Assembly: GCA_029204045.2 (NCBI GenBank) | Contig: CM055064.1 | Span: 1,716,250 to 1,780,249 of the forward strand | Reading direction: 5' to 3' | Source: Tillandsia leiboldiana | Lineage: Eukaryota; Streptophyta; Magnoliopsida; Poales; Bromeliaceae | DNA length: 64,000 bases | Shown here: positions 49,801-60,613 of the stretch, piece by piece | Position numbering within the stretch: position 1 is the first letter of the stretch | How the letters are laid out: each line of letters opens with the position of its first letter | The notes under the pieces: model-generated | Told to the model about the DNA's origin: nothing | Seen by the model: the letters and a program-made list of their open reading frames with translations, nothing else | Database searches by the model: none | Made by a program: the position numbers and the translations under genes

Positions 49801-51925
49801 TGTTCATCCAATATATCGAAAGAAACATTTATACGTTGACATTGAGTTGGCAATTGGGTTGCTTCTTGGATAAAGGTCGGGCATTTTCAAAACTTGTAGC
49901 AACTTAAAAGATAATGCAAATAAAGAGTTAAAAAGAAATAGGAAAAATTCTTTGAAAAACTATTGAATGATGTTCAGGATTGGCAAAGCTTTTGGGTTAT
50001 TTAATTTTTTGCCATTTTAGTTTGCTTTGCACCATGATTATCATAACCATGTATTTGTTTTTCAGACCTTGGAGGATGGAGACATGGCATTATTCGATAT
50101 GGGAGCTGAATATCACTTCTATGGTTCAGATATAACATGTTCATTTCCTGTGAGTAATGTAACATTTTATCTGTTCCTTTTTGTTAGATGAACCATCAAT
50201 TCAAGTTCCCTGATGGTGGGGTTATTAGGTTCCGTTGAAAAAATAAGTTACTTGCAATGTGCTATTTATGTCTTTTACATAACTGTCATTTACTGTAAAG
50301 CATAACAGTTGTGATTTCCTAGTTCAACTGTTATGCTTTACCTTTATACGGAAGCAACAAAATGCTACTATTTGAGCAGGTTTATTTCTTTTTAGGTTAA
50401 TGGAAAATTCACCAAGGATCAACTCATAGTCTACAACGTAAGTATCATATTTTCCATATTCTTTTAAGAGTAGATTTTGTCATGCCTGAATTCTCTTTCT
50501 TTACAATATTCTGAAAGCATTTGTTGGTTGTTGCTACTAAATGTTTATCAGCTTGCCACTTTAGCTCATGTGATTTTCTTCTGAGAGTGCTTTCACTGGA
50601 CCTGTAGGCTGTCCTTAAAGCTCACAATGCTGTCATATCATCAATGCGACCTGGAGTTAGTTGGATAGACATGCACAAGTAAGGGTAAACAGCTGGGAAA
50701 AAAAAAAAACTAAATATTTGAACAAAATGCGTCCATCCTTTTTGTCCAATTCAGCTCTATTTGTAAATGGTCTTAGAGGCACAATTTGTTGGCAGCTGCT
50801 CTCTTTTTATCATGTGATTAATAAAGTTCATGTCCTTAATGACCTATTTTAACAATATACATTTCTGTAGGCTTGCAGAGAAGACTATCCTTGAGTTGCT
50901 GAAGAAAGAAGGGTTGATTCTTGGGTCCGTGGAAAAGAATTTTGCTCAGGGCATGTATAGAAGTTTATTTTTCCAACTTAATTGAACTAAAAGCCCTTTT
51001 TCTATTCAGTGATGTCGATGAAATGATGGCTGCAAGGTTTGGCGCTGTTTTTATGCCGCATGGTCTCGGTCACTTCCTTGGAATTGATACCCATGACCCC
51101 GGAGGCTATGCTAAGGTTATAGAGTGTTCAAAATCTTGATGCAGTTCAACGACTGCTGCTTTTCTTTATTATTATTATTTTTTACATTTGTTTTGGGGGT
51201 ACCTCCCGCTGACAGTAGGATTGTCCTAAATGCAGGGAATGGAAAGACCCAAGGAACCAGGATTAAGTGCCTTGCGAACAGTACGAGAACTTCAAGACGG
51301 CATGGTTAGTCATCGCTTGCTGGTTTACTCTTCAAACAAACACTTACTATGAACATTTTTAGTACTGTATCATGCCACAAATAGTTATTGACAAGACTGC
51401 ATGATCTGCATTGTAGGTTATCACAGTCGAGCCAGGGTGCTACTTTATTGATGCTTTATTAGGTCCTGCTATGCAAGATTCCGTTACATCCAAGTTCTTC
51501 AACCATAAAGAGGTTGAAAGACACAAAAACTTTGGTGGAGTTCGCATTGAAAGCGATGTGGTATGCCTTCATATCTGATTTTCCTGAAAACTAGTGCACT
51601 ATTCTTTAAAAGTTATGAAGAATTTTTGAAAATTTCATATCTCATCATTTTGCTGCTTTGCTAGTGATTCATAAGATGGTAGATTCTTGGCACTTAACAG
51701 TAGATTGTTAGGAAGCAATGATATTTTCCTTCTTGGTTTCATATATATCTTTGTTTAATGCTTCGTGATGGTGTGCTTTATCTTATACAGTATGTTACGG
51801 CCGTTGGCTGCAAAAATCTTACGAATTGCCCTCGAGAACCATGGGAAATCGAAGCGGTTATGGCAGGCGCACCATGGCCAGGGTGTGGTTCCATTAACAA
51901 AACTACAGCAAACGGCGTCTTCTAG
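46862..51925 (+). CDS. PEPD: Xaa-Pro dipeptidase (prolidase, M24B peptidase)
   Basis: Metallo-dipeptidase that cleaves dipeptides with C-terminal proline and recycles proline in the cytosol. Sixteen exons join to 514 aa: 46862-47041, 47134-47183, 47757-47817, 47975-48070, 48167-48316, 48524-48655, 48863-48990, 49690-49732, 50066-50149, 50396-50437, 50608-50678, 50871-50924, 51010-51115, 51236-51304, 51417-51560 and 51791-51925. The N-terminal prolidase domain (AMP_N type) covers about 27-210. The M24 fold follows with all five metal ligands visible: two Asp in LFDMGAEYHFYGSDITCSFP, His in MPHGLGHFLGIDTHDPGGY, Glu in ITVEPGCYF and Glu in GGVRIESD. The start context is good and no upstream in-frame ATG competes. 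A poly-proline run (residues 6-16) from a (CCT)n repeat is unusual. The exon 12 donor GTCCGT is weak but is the only one keeping the LILGDVDEMM frame. Confidence 0.95.
46876..46911. repeat. (CCT)n trinucleotide repeat coding poly-proline
   Basis: A run of CCT units in prolidase exon 1 gives eleven consecutive prolines. Likely length-variable in frame. Confidence 0.85.
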
Positions 51926-52527
51926 CACTTTGGATGAGGAAGTCCTATATTATTGCTCGATTTGAGTGGACAGTGTTTCTTTAGTGGAAATTACTGCTAT
52001 TGTAAGAGATGTAACTGATGCTTGGGAGAGATATTAAACTGTTCCAATAAAGTAGTGATCTGTAAATCCTGACAAAATCATAGAAAAACTTAAAAAGATC
52101 ACAATGAGCATGCTTTGACTATTCAAGAATGAGTTCTAAAATTGCAGGATATGTTGTTGTTAGTAAGTCACCAATGGAAAAGCACTTCATATGAAAATCC
52201 AAAAAAAACTGCAAGTATATGAGAGTTCCTCTCTCCTGTTATTATAGGATGCTTCTCCTGCAAAGGGTTCGTACCATCATCTTTTAGCATAGGAGCAGTA
52301 AAGCTCTGAAGTGCTTTCAGAGTTTTGGGGCTTCAAATGTCTTAAAGCAGTTGCATTTGGAGAAATGAAGTGAATTTGCAAGCTAGGTCTTAGATAATAG
52401 TAACTGTTTCCTCTCGGGTAATTGCTCGTTTTGCTGAAATATTATTTACTGGATTTCACTGCACTTTTTCCATGCAAGAGCTACATGATGTTCTTATGTT
52501 AAGCTTTAGCCAGCTAACATGGTTAAA
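51926..52527. other. Tail-to-tail spacer between prolidase and HAD phosphatase
   Basis: 602 bp between two convergent stop codons; it must hold both 3' UTRs. No gene or repeat was seen. Overlapping antisense 3' ends are possible. Confidence 0.6.
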
Positions 52528-53723
52528 TTATGAAGGAACTGCAGGGGCCTCTGACGGAGCATCATGGGAGGATGGCAGCATATTATTATTTCTACACGGC
52601 TTGCAGTCGGCCGGAAGCAATTGAGATGCGTCGCAGCAGCCATCAGAGGAGACTGATTCACCGATGAGCCGAAGCAGGACTCTCTCCAGCTCCTCTGCAT
52701 CAGGCCACTCATGAATCTCGGCCTTGATCACAAGTGCCTTCGTGCTGCCACTGTAAATAAGCTCCCAGAGGGGAAAGTGTTTTCGCGGCATCAAACAATC
52801 CCTTTCACTTAGCTTCAGCGAAGGACAATAGTCTCCCTTCCCATCTCCCACGTAGATGAGCCGCTTCTTCTTCTTCGTCTCCTCCGCTGCCAAGGCCGAT
52901 GACCGGATCCTTTCAATGATCATGCCCTGTATAATAACACGTGAAAAGGGCTTCCTTAAATATCGACGATATTGCTCCATTTTTTTCCCCTTTTCTGCGA
53001 GGCGCAAAATATGTGAGTATGATATGATGCCAATAATTCAACAAAGAGTTACCTTACACATGTTTGGAGGGCAGAGACCGCAACCGTGAGTACGAGTGGT
53101 GAAGTCGTGGTAAGGCGAAATGGTGAGCTTCCCCTCCTCATCTACATAGCTTGGATTTGTAATAATCTCCGAGAAACAATCTATAAGCCCATGGTGTTTG
53201 AGGATGGTCTCAATGAAGAACATATTGGCATCACTAACTATCTTCAAATCGCACCTGCAAATTAAAGTACAAAGTACATCAACCATACATAACAAATACA
53301 TTTCAATACATTACTGTTTCTTCAAACAGCACTGCTCGGACAATAAAAATATTTATGCGGGAGAAACGATAAGCACCCAAGAGCATAGGCAGTTTTGATT
53401 GCCCCAATTGTAGGTCGGGGCAGGGGTGCTCTCCACAGGCTTTGCGCAATCTCGTCGATCGACCTACCCTGTAGATAGAACTCTCTTATCATCTTTGCCT
53501 GTGGAGAGAAAGAAAAGCACACAACATATTAAGTCGCCTTTAAATATCAAATAATGGAATAAGAAAGGTTCGGTACGTTGCATACGGCTGCAGAATTCCA
53601 AGACATAGATTTAAGAAGCTCATTGAAGAGCTCCGTGCCTCCGAGATCGTCGACGACCAAGTTATCGCTGTCGCAGTCGATTATTGTGTAATCAAAGTCG
53701 AACACGACGATAGTTGCAGCCAT
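52528..53723 (-). CDS. PECP1: HAD phosphatase, phosphoethanolamine/phosphocholine phosphatase (PHOSPHO1) family
   Basis: Members release phosphate from phosphoethanolamine, phosphocholine or pyrophosphate; plant forms are typically induced by phosphate starvation and often annotated as inorganic pyrophosphatase 2. Exons in order are 53723-53586, 53498-53377, 53254-53053 and 52926-52528. They join in frame to 286 aa. HAD motif I is VVFDFDYTIID (nucleophile Asp 9, acid/base Asp 11), motif II lies in LKIVSDAN, and motif IV is YVGDGKGDYCP. Family-specific blocks are SPYHDF and GCGLCPPNMCKGMIIERI across the exon 3/4 junction. The start is the ATG at 53723; the reading extends 12 bases upstream without an ATG. 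The C-terminal 25 residues are Ser/Ala/Pro-rich and probably disordered. Family is sure; which paralogue and substrate is not. Confidence 0.92.
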
Positions 53724-56130
53724 TTGGATCTTCAATACTATGTAGTTAATGTAACATGGAAGATGTTGGCTTAGCTAGATGAAGGATTTGGGCATTTATA
53801 GTGCACCAAAAGGTGAGGAAGGTGCGTGCATAGTGTGTGAGTCCTACGTACTCTGATGGGTTTGTTTAAGTACTTTTTATTTTCTTTACAATTTACACAT
53901 ATTTAGTTGGATCCTGGCATGGAGATGGTGCGATTAGCATTATACGGAGCGAAATGAGATCCTCTACAACCGAGGTTGTACACGATCACTGCACCCGCTT
54001 TATGTGGCGTAGTTCAATTGGTTTTAGCATTTTTAAAATGTGATATTTTAATTGTGTTATATGGATAGTTTACGTTAATAAGAAAACAAGTGCAGGAATT
54101 TTACTACGGCCGTACAGATCCCCTGGGACTGGTGTGATGGAACCAACTCGGAATATTCTACCACTTCCAAAAGTTCAGCTCAAAGCTACGTTTTTATTGG
54201 GATGACCTGGCGACCCACTTTCTGAGGTTTATATTGGGAGCAATTTTGTGGTTATAGAATTTTTGCATACAAAAAAAATTTAATATTATTAAATAGTGAG
54301 ATGCATCTATGAAATGATGAATGATGTATTGGTACACTATTATTTATTTGATAGATACTATTAGCGGAAATAATATATTAAATTTAGTAAATTAACTTAT
54401 AATTTGGAGTCAAAAATTTTAATTTTATTTCATGTGACATAAGTAGTTGAATCAAAATAACAAATAATTAAAAAAAAATAAAGCACCGAGAGAGTCTTTA
54501 TTTTTATCAATTTTCTTAAATAATATTACATCATTCTATCAATTAATCTAAATCCTTAGAAACCGTTTGTTTGAATCAAAATTTATAATATTTCGATAAT
54601 TTTTTATATTTTTTATTAAAAATATTTATTATTCAATTCAAATTGAATAGTTGTAAAGGTGTTTGTACAATAGTAAAATCATTATAGATTATTAAGCAGC
54701 AGAAACACTAAATTATAATAAATTAAAAGATACTTTTATTTACTTAATAAAAATGTTAATAATTTATTAATAAAAATATATTAATTTTTTAATCTAAATT
54801 ATTTATTAAATTAATAATAAATTTATTATTTTAAATATAAAATATATGATTAATTTCATACAGCTCACTGTAAACATATCAAATAGCAATAACAGATACA
54901 TTCATATAAAGTTTAATTTTTCATATTTGTCTCTTCAAAAATTTTAAGCTGTTCTTTATTTTTTAACAGAATATAAGTAAAATATCAATTTGTTCTTACA
55001 AATATATTTTTATAAAAATTGAATTTATTAAAAAAATATATCTATGATTAAATATAATATCTGAGAAGATAAAAAAAAAAAAAAATTATCTCACTTACTA
55101 ACGAAACAAAATTAAGTATTTAACCTATATATAGGTAACTATATTTTTATAGCAAAAATTGACAATAAAAATATATATAAATAATTAAAAAAATATATAC
55201 AAAAATTAAATTTTATAAAAAATATATTTGTTATTCGATATATTTATATGAAACGATATGAATTTAATCCTAAATTCTACATCATTCCCAATATTTTAGG
55301 TAGTGTTTGGTTTGGATACAATTAAGAGAGTTATTTTTCACTTTGTATCCAAACAAAAGTGGATAAGAGGGGAGAACCGTTCCTCCCACCTTAGGAATAA
55401 GTAGGTTCTTCCTGTTTTTTTGTTGTTGCCCTTGTGCACGCGAATCAAGGGCTGCCTCTTCCATTTTATTTATTTTTTATTTTTTTTTAAAATTAAAAAA
55501 TTTAAAATTTTAAAAAATATTTAAATTTATAAAATTTAAAATTTAATTTTTTTTAATTTATAAATTTTAAATTTTTTAACTTTACTTTTTAATAAATTTA
55601 AAATTATATTTTTTTAAAAAAATTATTAATTTTAAAATTTTACAATTTATACAATTTTTTTATAAAATTTTTAAAATTTATACAAATTTAAAAATTAAAA
55701 TTTTTGCTCATACTTAAAATATTTATAAAAATTAAAATTAATAAATATTAAAATTTATACAAATTTTAAAATTTAAAAATTTATATGAATTTTAAAATTT
55801 TTAACTTTAACTTTTAATAAATTTAAAAATTTTGTATAAACATTTTAAAATTTTAATTATATATAAACTTATCAAAATATAAACATTTTAATTTTTTTGA
55901 ACAATACAATTAATTTTTTACATTATTAAAAATTAAATATTAATTTATATAATATTAAATTTGTTAAATACTATATATAAGATTTGCTATATTTTAAAAG
56001 GTTAAAAAAAAATTATTATGATTTTCTAAAAAAAACTAAGAAGAAGAAAATATTAGTAATTTTGCTCAAACTACTATTTTCTATTTTTCTTCTTCTTCAT
56101 TTTTTACTTAAACATTATTTTTTTTTTTAT
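53724..56130. other. AT-rich divergent spacer between HAD phosphatase and PMP22 genes
   Basis: Very AT-rich, with homopolymer-like stretches of TTTAAAATTT at 55480-55980. No coding frame is supported. It should hold the promoter of the minus-strand phosphatase at its left end. Confidence 0.6.
54151..54158. promoter_or_regulatory. Candidate P1BS (PHR1-binding) site
   Basis: GAATATTC fits the palindromic GNATATNC consensus bound by PHR1-type phosphate-starvation regulators. It lies about 430 bp upstream of the HAD phosphatase start codon. A chance match is quite possible in AT-rich DNA. Confidence 0.4.
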
Positions 56131-56380
56131 AGAGAAGTGCTAGGTGTACACCCCAAATGGGGTGTACATCCTACACCCACCCCATCTTGGGGTGGGTATT
56201 CATTCACTCGTCACATCATGTGACGAGTGGAATTCACCCACCCCTAGGATGGGGTGGGTGTAAGATGTACACCCCATTTGGGGTGTACATCTAGCATTTT
56301 CCTTTATAGAGCAATGCTACATGTACACCCCGATTTTTCTTCTTCTTCATTTTTTACTTAAACATTATTTTTTTTTTTAT
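56083..56380. repeat. 48-bp identical direct repeat, 250 bp apart, bracketing MITE copy C
   Basis: A 48-bp pyrimidine-rich sequence at 56083-56130 recurs identically at 56333-56380. The first is followed by MITE copy C, the second by MITE copy D. The first 28 bp or so of copy D also appear at 56305-56332, just before the second repeat. Confidence 0.85.
56131..56300. mobile_element. Fold-back MITE, copy C
   Basis: A palindrome of about 170 bp: left GTGCTAGGTGTACACCCC, right GGGTGTACATCTAGCATTTT, centre CTCGTCACAT/ATGTGACGAG. The best-preserved copy; its arms match over about 80 bp. Non-coding. Confidence 0.85.
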
Positions 56381-56384
56381 TTAT

Positions 56385-56556
56385 AGAGCAATGCTACATG
56401 TACACCCCGAAGGGGTGTATATCATACACCTCCACCATTTTAATGGTGGCGATATTTTTTACGGGTCACATCGATTGACCCATCATCACACCCCACCCAT
56501 TGGATGGGTGGGGTGTGTGATATACACCCCGTTTTGGATGTACAAGTATCATTTCC
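56385..56556. mobile_element. Fold-back MITE, copy D
   Basis: Left ATGCTACATGTACACCCC, right GTTTTGGATGTACAAGTATC, centre GGGTCACATCGATTGACCC. Same family as A-C; its right end resembles degenerate copy E. It ends about 270 bp upstream of the PMP22 start codon and may contribute to that promoter. Confidence 0.8.
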
Positions 56557-56772
56557 CTTATTTATAATATGAATAGTTGTCTCTTATAATCGAATCAAGC
56601 AGCATTTTCCTTTATCTATTATTCCGCCCGTTTGTTGCTCCCGCTACTTATTCTCCGCTGGCGGCTGTCTTCCTCGCTCCCCTCTCTTCTAATTTTGTAC
56701 GACGTGTACCGACTGCCCTAGTCCTATTTATACGAAGTCAAAAAAATTCGACGACTCCCTCTCCCTGAAGGC

Positions 56773-56816
56773 GAAGAAGAAGAAGAAGAAGAAGAAGAAG
56801 AGAGAGAGAGAGAGAG
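56773..56816. repeat. (GAA)n(GA)n compound microsatellite in the PMP22 leader
   Basis: About nine GAA units pass into about eight GA units, ending 10 bp before the PMP22 ATG. Confidence 0.9.
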
Positions 56817-56826
56817 GGATTCAAAA

Positions 56827-58562
56827 ATGTCCACCATAGCTAAGAAGGGTTGGGAACAATACATGCTACAGCTCCAACTCCATCCCCTGCGAACCAAGGT
56901 AAGATTTTTTTTTTTTTTTAATGGATTCTCTACGATCTCAATTTCTCTAATCGGGATGCTTCTTTTTGAAACAGGCGATCACTGCAGGGGTGCTGGCCGG
57001 GGTGAGCGATTCCGTGGCGCAGAAGCTGTCCGGGATCCAGAGGATCCAATTGAGGAGGCTTTTTCTCAAAGTGGTATGGGTTTTCAATATTTTTTATTAT
57101 TATTATTTTTTTTCTTTTCGCAGGGGGGAGTTGATGTAGAGGTGGGGAAATGAGTGCTGTTTGTTTCAATTTTCTTTTTAATACCTTCCTTTTCTGCATC
57201 TGAGACTTGTGCTGGAATGAAATTAGATGGATTAAAACTCAGTAGGTTATATTCGGGTTAAAACTTAAAACATGAACTTAGACTTAGACAAGACGAATAT
57301 ATGCTAGATATCTACGATGTTATATTTTCACAATCTCAAAAAAAAAAATGTGAATTAGATAATAATTCCATGACTATCTAATTGAATAATGTGTTGAATA
57401 TAAAATATATAAACACGGTTCTCTAATAGTTTAAGTTTTTTTAGTAGAACGATTGTTTCATATAATTTCACATAGTATCAGAATAGTAGAAAGTTCTGAG
57501 TTCGAGTCCCGTCAGGCTTCTAGCGTAAAGTCTCAAGTCCAGACGTGAGGAGAAATGTTGAATATAAAGTATATAAATATCGTTCTCTAATAGCCTAAAC
57601 TTTTGGAGCACAACAGTTGTTTCATATAATTTCACGGTGGCCAATGTTTACTGATTTAAATCCCTTAATCACTAGACGATACTGAAACTGCTTATTTAAT
57701 CCCCTCTCTTGTGTTTTTTCTGTGGCATAATATGATTAAATGTGTTTCGCGCTTTAAAATAGCTGTGATGTTTAATGCCTTTTTAATTGCTTGCTGTGGA
57801 CAACATCAGCTCTTTGGGTTTGCATATGGGGGACCTTTTGGGCATTTTATGCACAAGTTGCTGGACACCGTCTTCAAAGGGAAGAAAGATAAGAAGACGG
57901 TGGCTAAGAAGGTAGATTCATTACTTTCGTCTTTATGGCTAATTCGTCCTGCGTTTGATTCGTAAGGTAAGGATACACATGTAAAAGATCTAACCCTCGA
58001 GTGGTATTGTTTCCAGGTGCTTCTGGAACAGTTGACTGTTTCTCCGTGGAACCATTTGCTCTTCCTGGTTTACTATGGATTGGTTGTTGAGAGTAAGTAC
58101 TGAACTGTGATAAAGCTTTACGGCGTCTGAAGGAGATTATTACAATTAACTCGTACATTTGTTATATAGGAAGACCCTTTCCAGAAGTTAAGAATAGAGT
58201 TAAGAAGCAGTACCCATCAGTGCAGTTGATGGCATGGATGGTATGCAGTTGCTTTAATCTTCGTAATGTTATTAATATTTCTGTTTGCTGGCATCTGACG
58301 AAGCTGCAAAACTATGTAGTTCTGGCCGGCGATCGGTTGGATTAACTATCAGTATATGCCGCTCCAATTCCGAGTCATATTCCACAGCTTTGTTGCTTGT
58401 TGTTGGTATAAATTTGACCTTAGAATTGCATCAATTCTTTCTGCTTCTGTCGGACGATATTGTTGGCTGATCTTGATTGTGTTTTTTTTTGTTTTTTTTT
58501 TTTCCTGTTTAAGGGGAATTTTTTTGAACCTCCGAGCAAGAACTGTCGCTTTGACCAAGTGA
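56827..58562 (+). CDS. PMP22: Peroxisomal membrane protein PMP22, Mpv17/PMP22 family
   Basis: Small four-helix membrane protein of the Mpv17/PMP22 family; the plant PMP22 branch is in the peroxisome membrane and may act as a pore. Exons 56827-56898, 56975-57073, 57810-57911, 58017-58092, 58170-58240, 58320-58405 and 58514-58562 join in frame to 184 aa (family about 175-195). Family marks are WEQYMLQLQLHPLRTKA, AGVLAGVSDSVAQKLSG, AYGGPFGHFMHKLLD, LEQLTVSPWNHLLFLVYYG, and FWPAIGWINYQYMPLQFRV before FHSF. The tail LNLRARTVALTK is typical of the peroxisomal branch. The start is the first ATG after a GA-rich leader. Intron 2 (57074-57809) contains a tiny LTR element. The last two exons are short, with a T-rich stretch before the final acceptor. 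Confidence 0.93.
57392..57636 (+). mobile_element. TRIM/SMART-like miniature LTR retrotransposon in PMP22 intron 2
   Basis: Two 81-bp direct repeats, 57392-57472 and 57556-57636, both starting TGTTGAATATAAA and ending CATATAATTTCAC. After the first comes TAGTATCAGAAT, resembling the initiator tRNA-Met primer site TGGTATCAGAGC. Before the second comes purine-rich GACGTGAGGAGAAA, in the purine-tract position. The 83-bp interior also has GAGTTCGAGTCCCG. Total 245 bp, no coding capacity, so it would need proteins in trans. No matching 5-bp target duplication was found. Confidence 0.75.
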
Positions 58563-58855
58563 TGGCTTATTTCGATGGCATGGGAGGGCTCCATTACTTG
58601 CAGCTTGTGAGATTCGTGTTCGAAGTTATATGACATTCCTTCTATGGCGTCGTCGCGTATTCATCACTGTATAAATTTATTTCGCTTTCTTCTCACTAGT
58701 AGTGAGGCTTGTCGGATTCTCTCTTCTTTTCAATGGTGAAGTAATCAAACTGATGTACTATTAAAAGGATAAGTTGCAAATTTATGCCGTCTTTGTGTTA
58801 ATTATGAATCTTGCTGCTTCAATTTTTTGCTGCTTGTGAAATTCTGCAAATGTAA

Positions 58856-58871
58856 GCTACTTATTATTGTT
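58856..58871. repeat. LINE target-site duplication, left copy
   Basis: GCTACTTATTATTGTT, repeated exactly at 60265-60280 on the other side of the LINE. Confidence 0.85.
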
Positions 58872-60264
58872 TTTTTTTTGAGAATAAGGTAGCATGCTAC
58901 CGCTTCATTCAATGAAAAATGAACTTAGCAGGGAAGAGAGACAACTGGGTCTCGAAAAAACGTAAACAAAAAGAAACATCGAAAATAACAAAAGCAAAAG
59001 AAAAACAAAAACAAAAACAAAAAGGAAGATGAATCCGTTATACACAGAACCTGGACCAGTACGACCGAAATAGCCTGATATCGCGGAGGGTTTGACCGAG
59101 AGGGCGGCTCTGACATTCGAAGATCCTTCTGTTCCTCTCCAGCCAGCAGAACCACCACGTGGCAGCGATAGTGGTGAGCGCTCTCTTGCCGAAACCACCG
59201 CCCTTGTGGGCGTGCGCCTCCCACAATGCGTCGACTGAATTTAAGCTACGGATCTCCAGCTTGTTTGGTAGCAAGGTCCCGAGCAGCGCTTGGGCGGAAG
59301 CGCAGGAGACAAACAGGTGGTCCGCGGTCTCGTCGCACCCGAGACAAAGAACACAAGTCGATGGTCCGGTCCAACTTCTACGGATAAGAATATCACGAGT
59401 CAGCACCCTCCTTCTAAGAACCAGCCACGTGAAGATTTTAACTTTCAAGGGTGACTTAATCTTCCACAGGTGGACGAAACGGCGGTCAATTACTCCGCTA
59501 TCTTGCAGAAAGCGATACAAGGACTTAACAGTGTAAGTCCCTGACGCAGTCCAACGCCAGTGGAATTCGTCCCTGGCGGTGTCCGGGCGTTGACCGGCTG
59601 AGATCGATTTGAGCAGTTCGATCGCCCCATTTGAACCCGGCGAACCGGGTGGAACGCCCTCCAAAATCTTGGCCCAGTTCCATCCGCTGGGCTCCAGGCA
59701 GTCTTTTACCCGGAGGTTCTTGTTGGTAACCTGGTGGAATAGGCCAGGGAATTGGGTCGAAAGACTAGAGTTTCCCAGCCAGATGTCCTTCCAGAATCCC
59801 GTGTACTCACCGCTGCGCACCGACCGAGTTGTCCCACATTTGAAGAGCTCCCTCGTTCCCACAACGCTTTTCCACCAGAACGAGAACGGCTTGAACGCGG
59901 GACCTTCGTTAAGCGGTCCTCTGCGGCGATAGTAAAGGCCCTTCACCAAAGGCCCCCAGGTGGTCTGATCAGCGCCGAAGAATCGCCACCACCACTTCGT
60001 AAGAAGCGCTGTGTTCAAGCTTTCGAGGTCCAAGACCCCTAGCCCCCCGTCCTTTTTGGATCTGCAAACGATTTTCCAGTCCACGAGACAGCTCCCCCCG
60101 GTAACAGCGCTCTGTCCTTTCCAAAAGAATGCTCTACGCAGCGAGTCGACACGCTTAAGGAACCAGACCGGCACCCTGAAGACGGAGAGGTAGTATAGAG
60201 GGAGGTTCGTGATTACAGAATTAACCAAAATGCATAATATATAATGGGACTGAATGTATTGAGG
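58872..60264 (-). mobile_element. 5'-truncated LINE (non-LTR retrotransposon)
   Basis: Minus-strand insertion of about 1.39 kb with a short A-rich tail at its left edge (T-run from 58872), a conserved LINE 3' motif GAAGCGGTAGCATGCTACC and a 16-bp target duplication. Only the C-terminal part of ORF2 remains. A second fragment of the same group lies at 13490-14095. It inserted just downstream of the PMP22 gene. The clean duplication and long open frame suggest a fairly young event. The 5' junction (60231-60258) carries DNA matching a nearby site in inverted form. Confidence 0.92.
59038..60228 (-). pseudogene. LINE ORF2 C-terminal fragment (RT thumb region and zf-RVT)
   Basis: An open frame of about 396 codons without stops, but lacking the endonuclease and the catalytic palm of reverse transcriptase. 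Typical plant LINE segments are RRAFFWKG, DGGLGVLDLESLNTALLTKW, GRRPD-like AGQRPDTARDEFHWRW, the zinc-binding CVLCLGCDETADHLFVSC and WLERNRRIFE, ending SRFCV-stop at 59038. It cannot work as an enzyme because the catalytic part is missing. Confidence 0.9.
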
Positions 60265-60280
60265 GCTACTTATTATTGTT
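60265..60280. repeat. LINE target-site duplication, right copy
   Basis: GCTACTTATTATTGTT, identical to 58856-58871. Confidence 0.85.
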
Positions 60281-60613
60281 CAAACTGACAGTGTGAGATT
60301 TTGTATAATCAGAACCTGGAAATAGAAAATCTATTTATTATTTATGGGTGAAAATGCATATACGTTATCTGAAGTGTAGCAAATTTTTAAAAGTATGTTG
60401 TTGAGCATTAAACGGATTGATTTTATCGTCTAAATTTATAATCTTTGAAACATTTTTGACAGATAAAAATGCTGTGAGAGTTATTATTTTTGACGTATGG
60501 TCATCACACTATGAGGTGAGTAATATTTTAGTTCTTGAACTTTAATTTTTTATATTTTTTAATTTGAATTTTAAAATTATTATAATTAACTTCTACAAAC
60601 ATTGTTAATATTT

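Noticed and set aside
57501..57530. tRNA gene, from the motif GAGTTCGAGTCCCG
   Set aside because: No acceptor stem or anticodon arm can be built around it; explained better as the interior of the miniature LTR element.
5635..58562. A biosynthetic gene cluster or novel multi-gene system formed by the six host genes
   Set aside because: They belong to unrelated, widely conserved housekeeping or hormone families with no shared pathway, orientation or spacing pattern.
59159..60042. Several + strand frames over the LINE
   Set aside because: Antisense shadows of the minus-strand ORF2 fragment.
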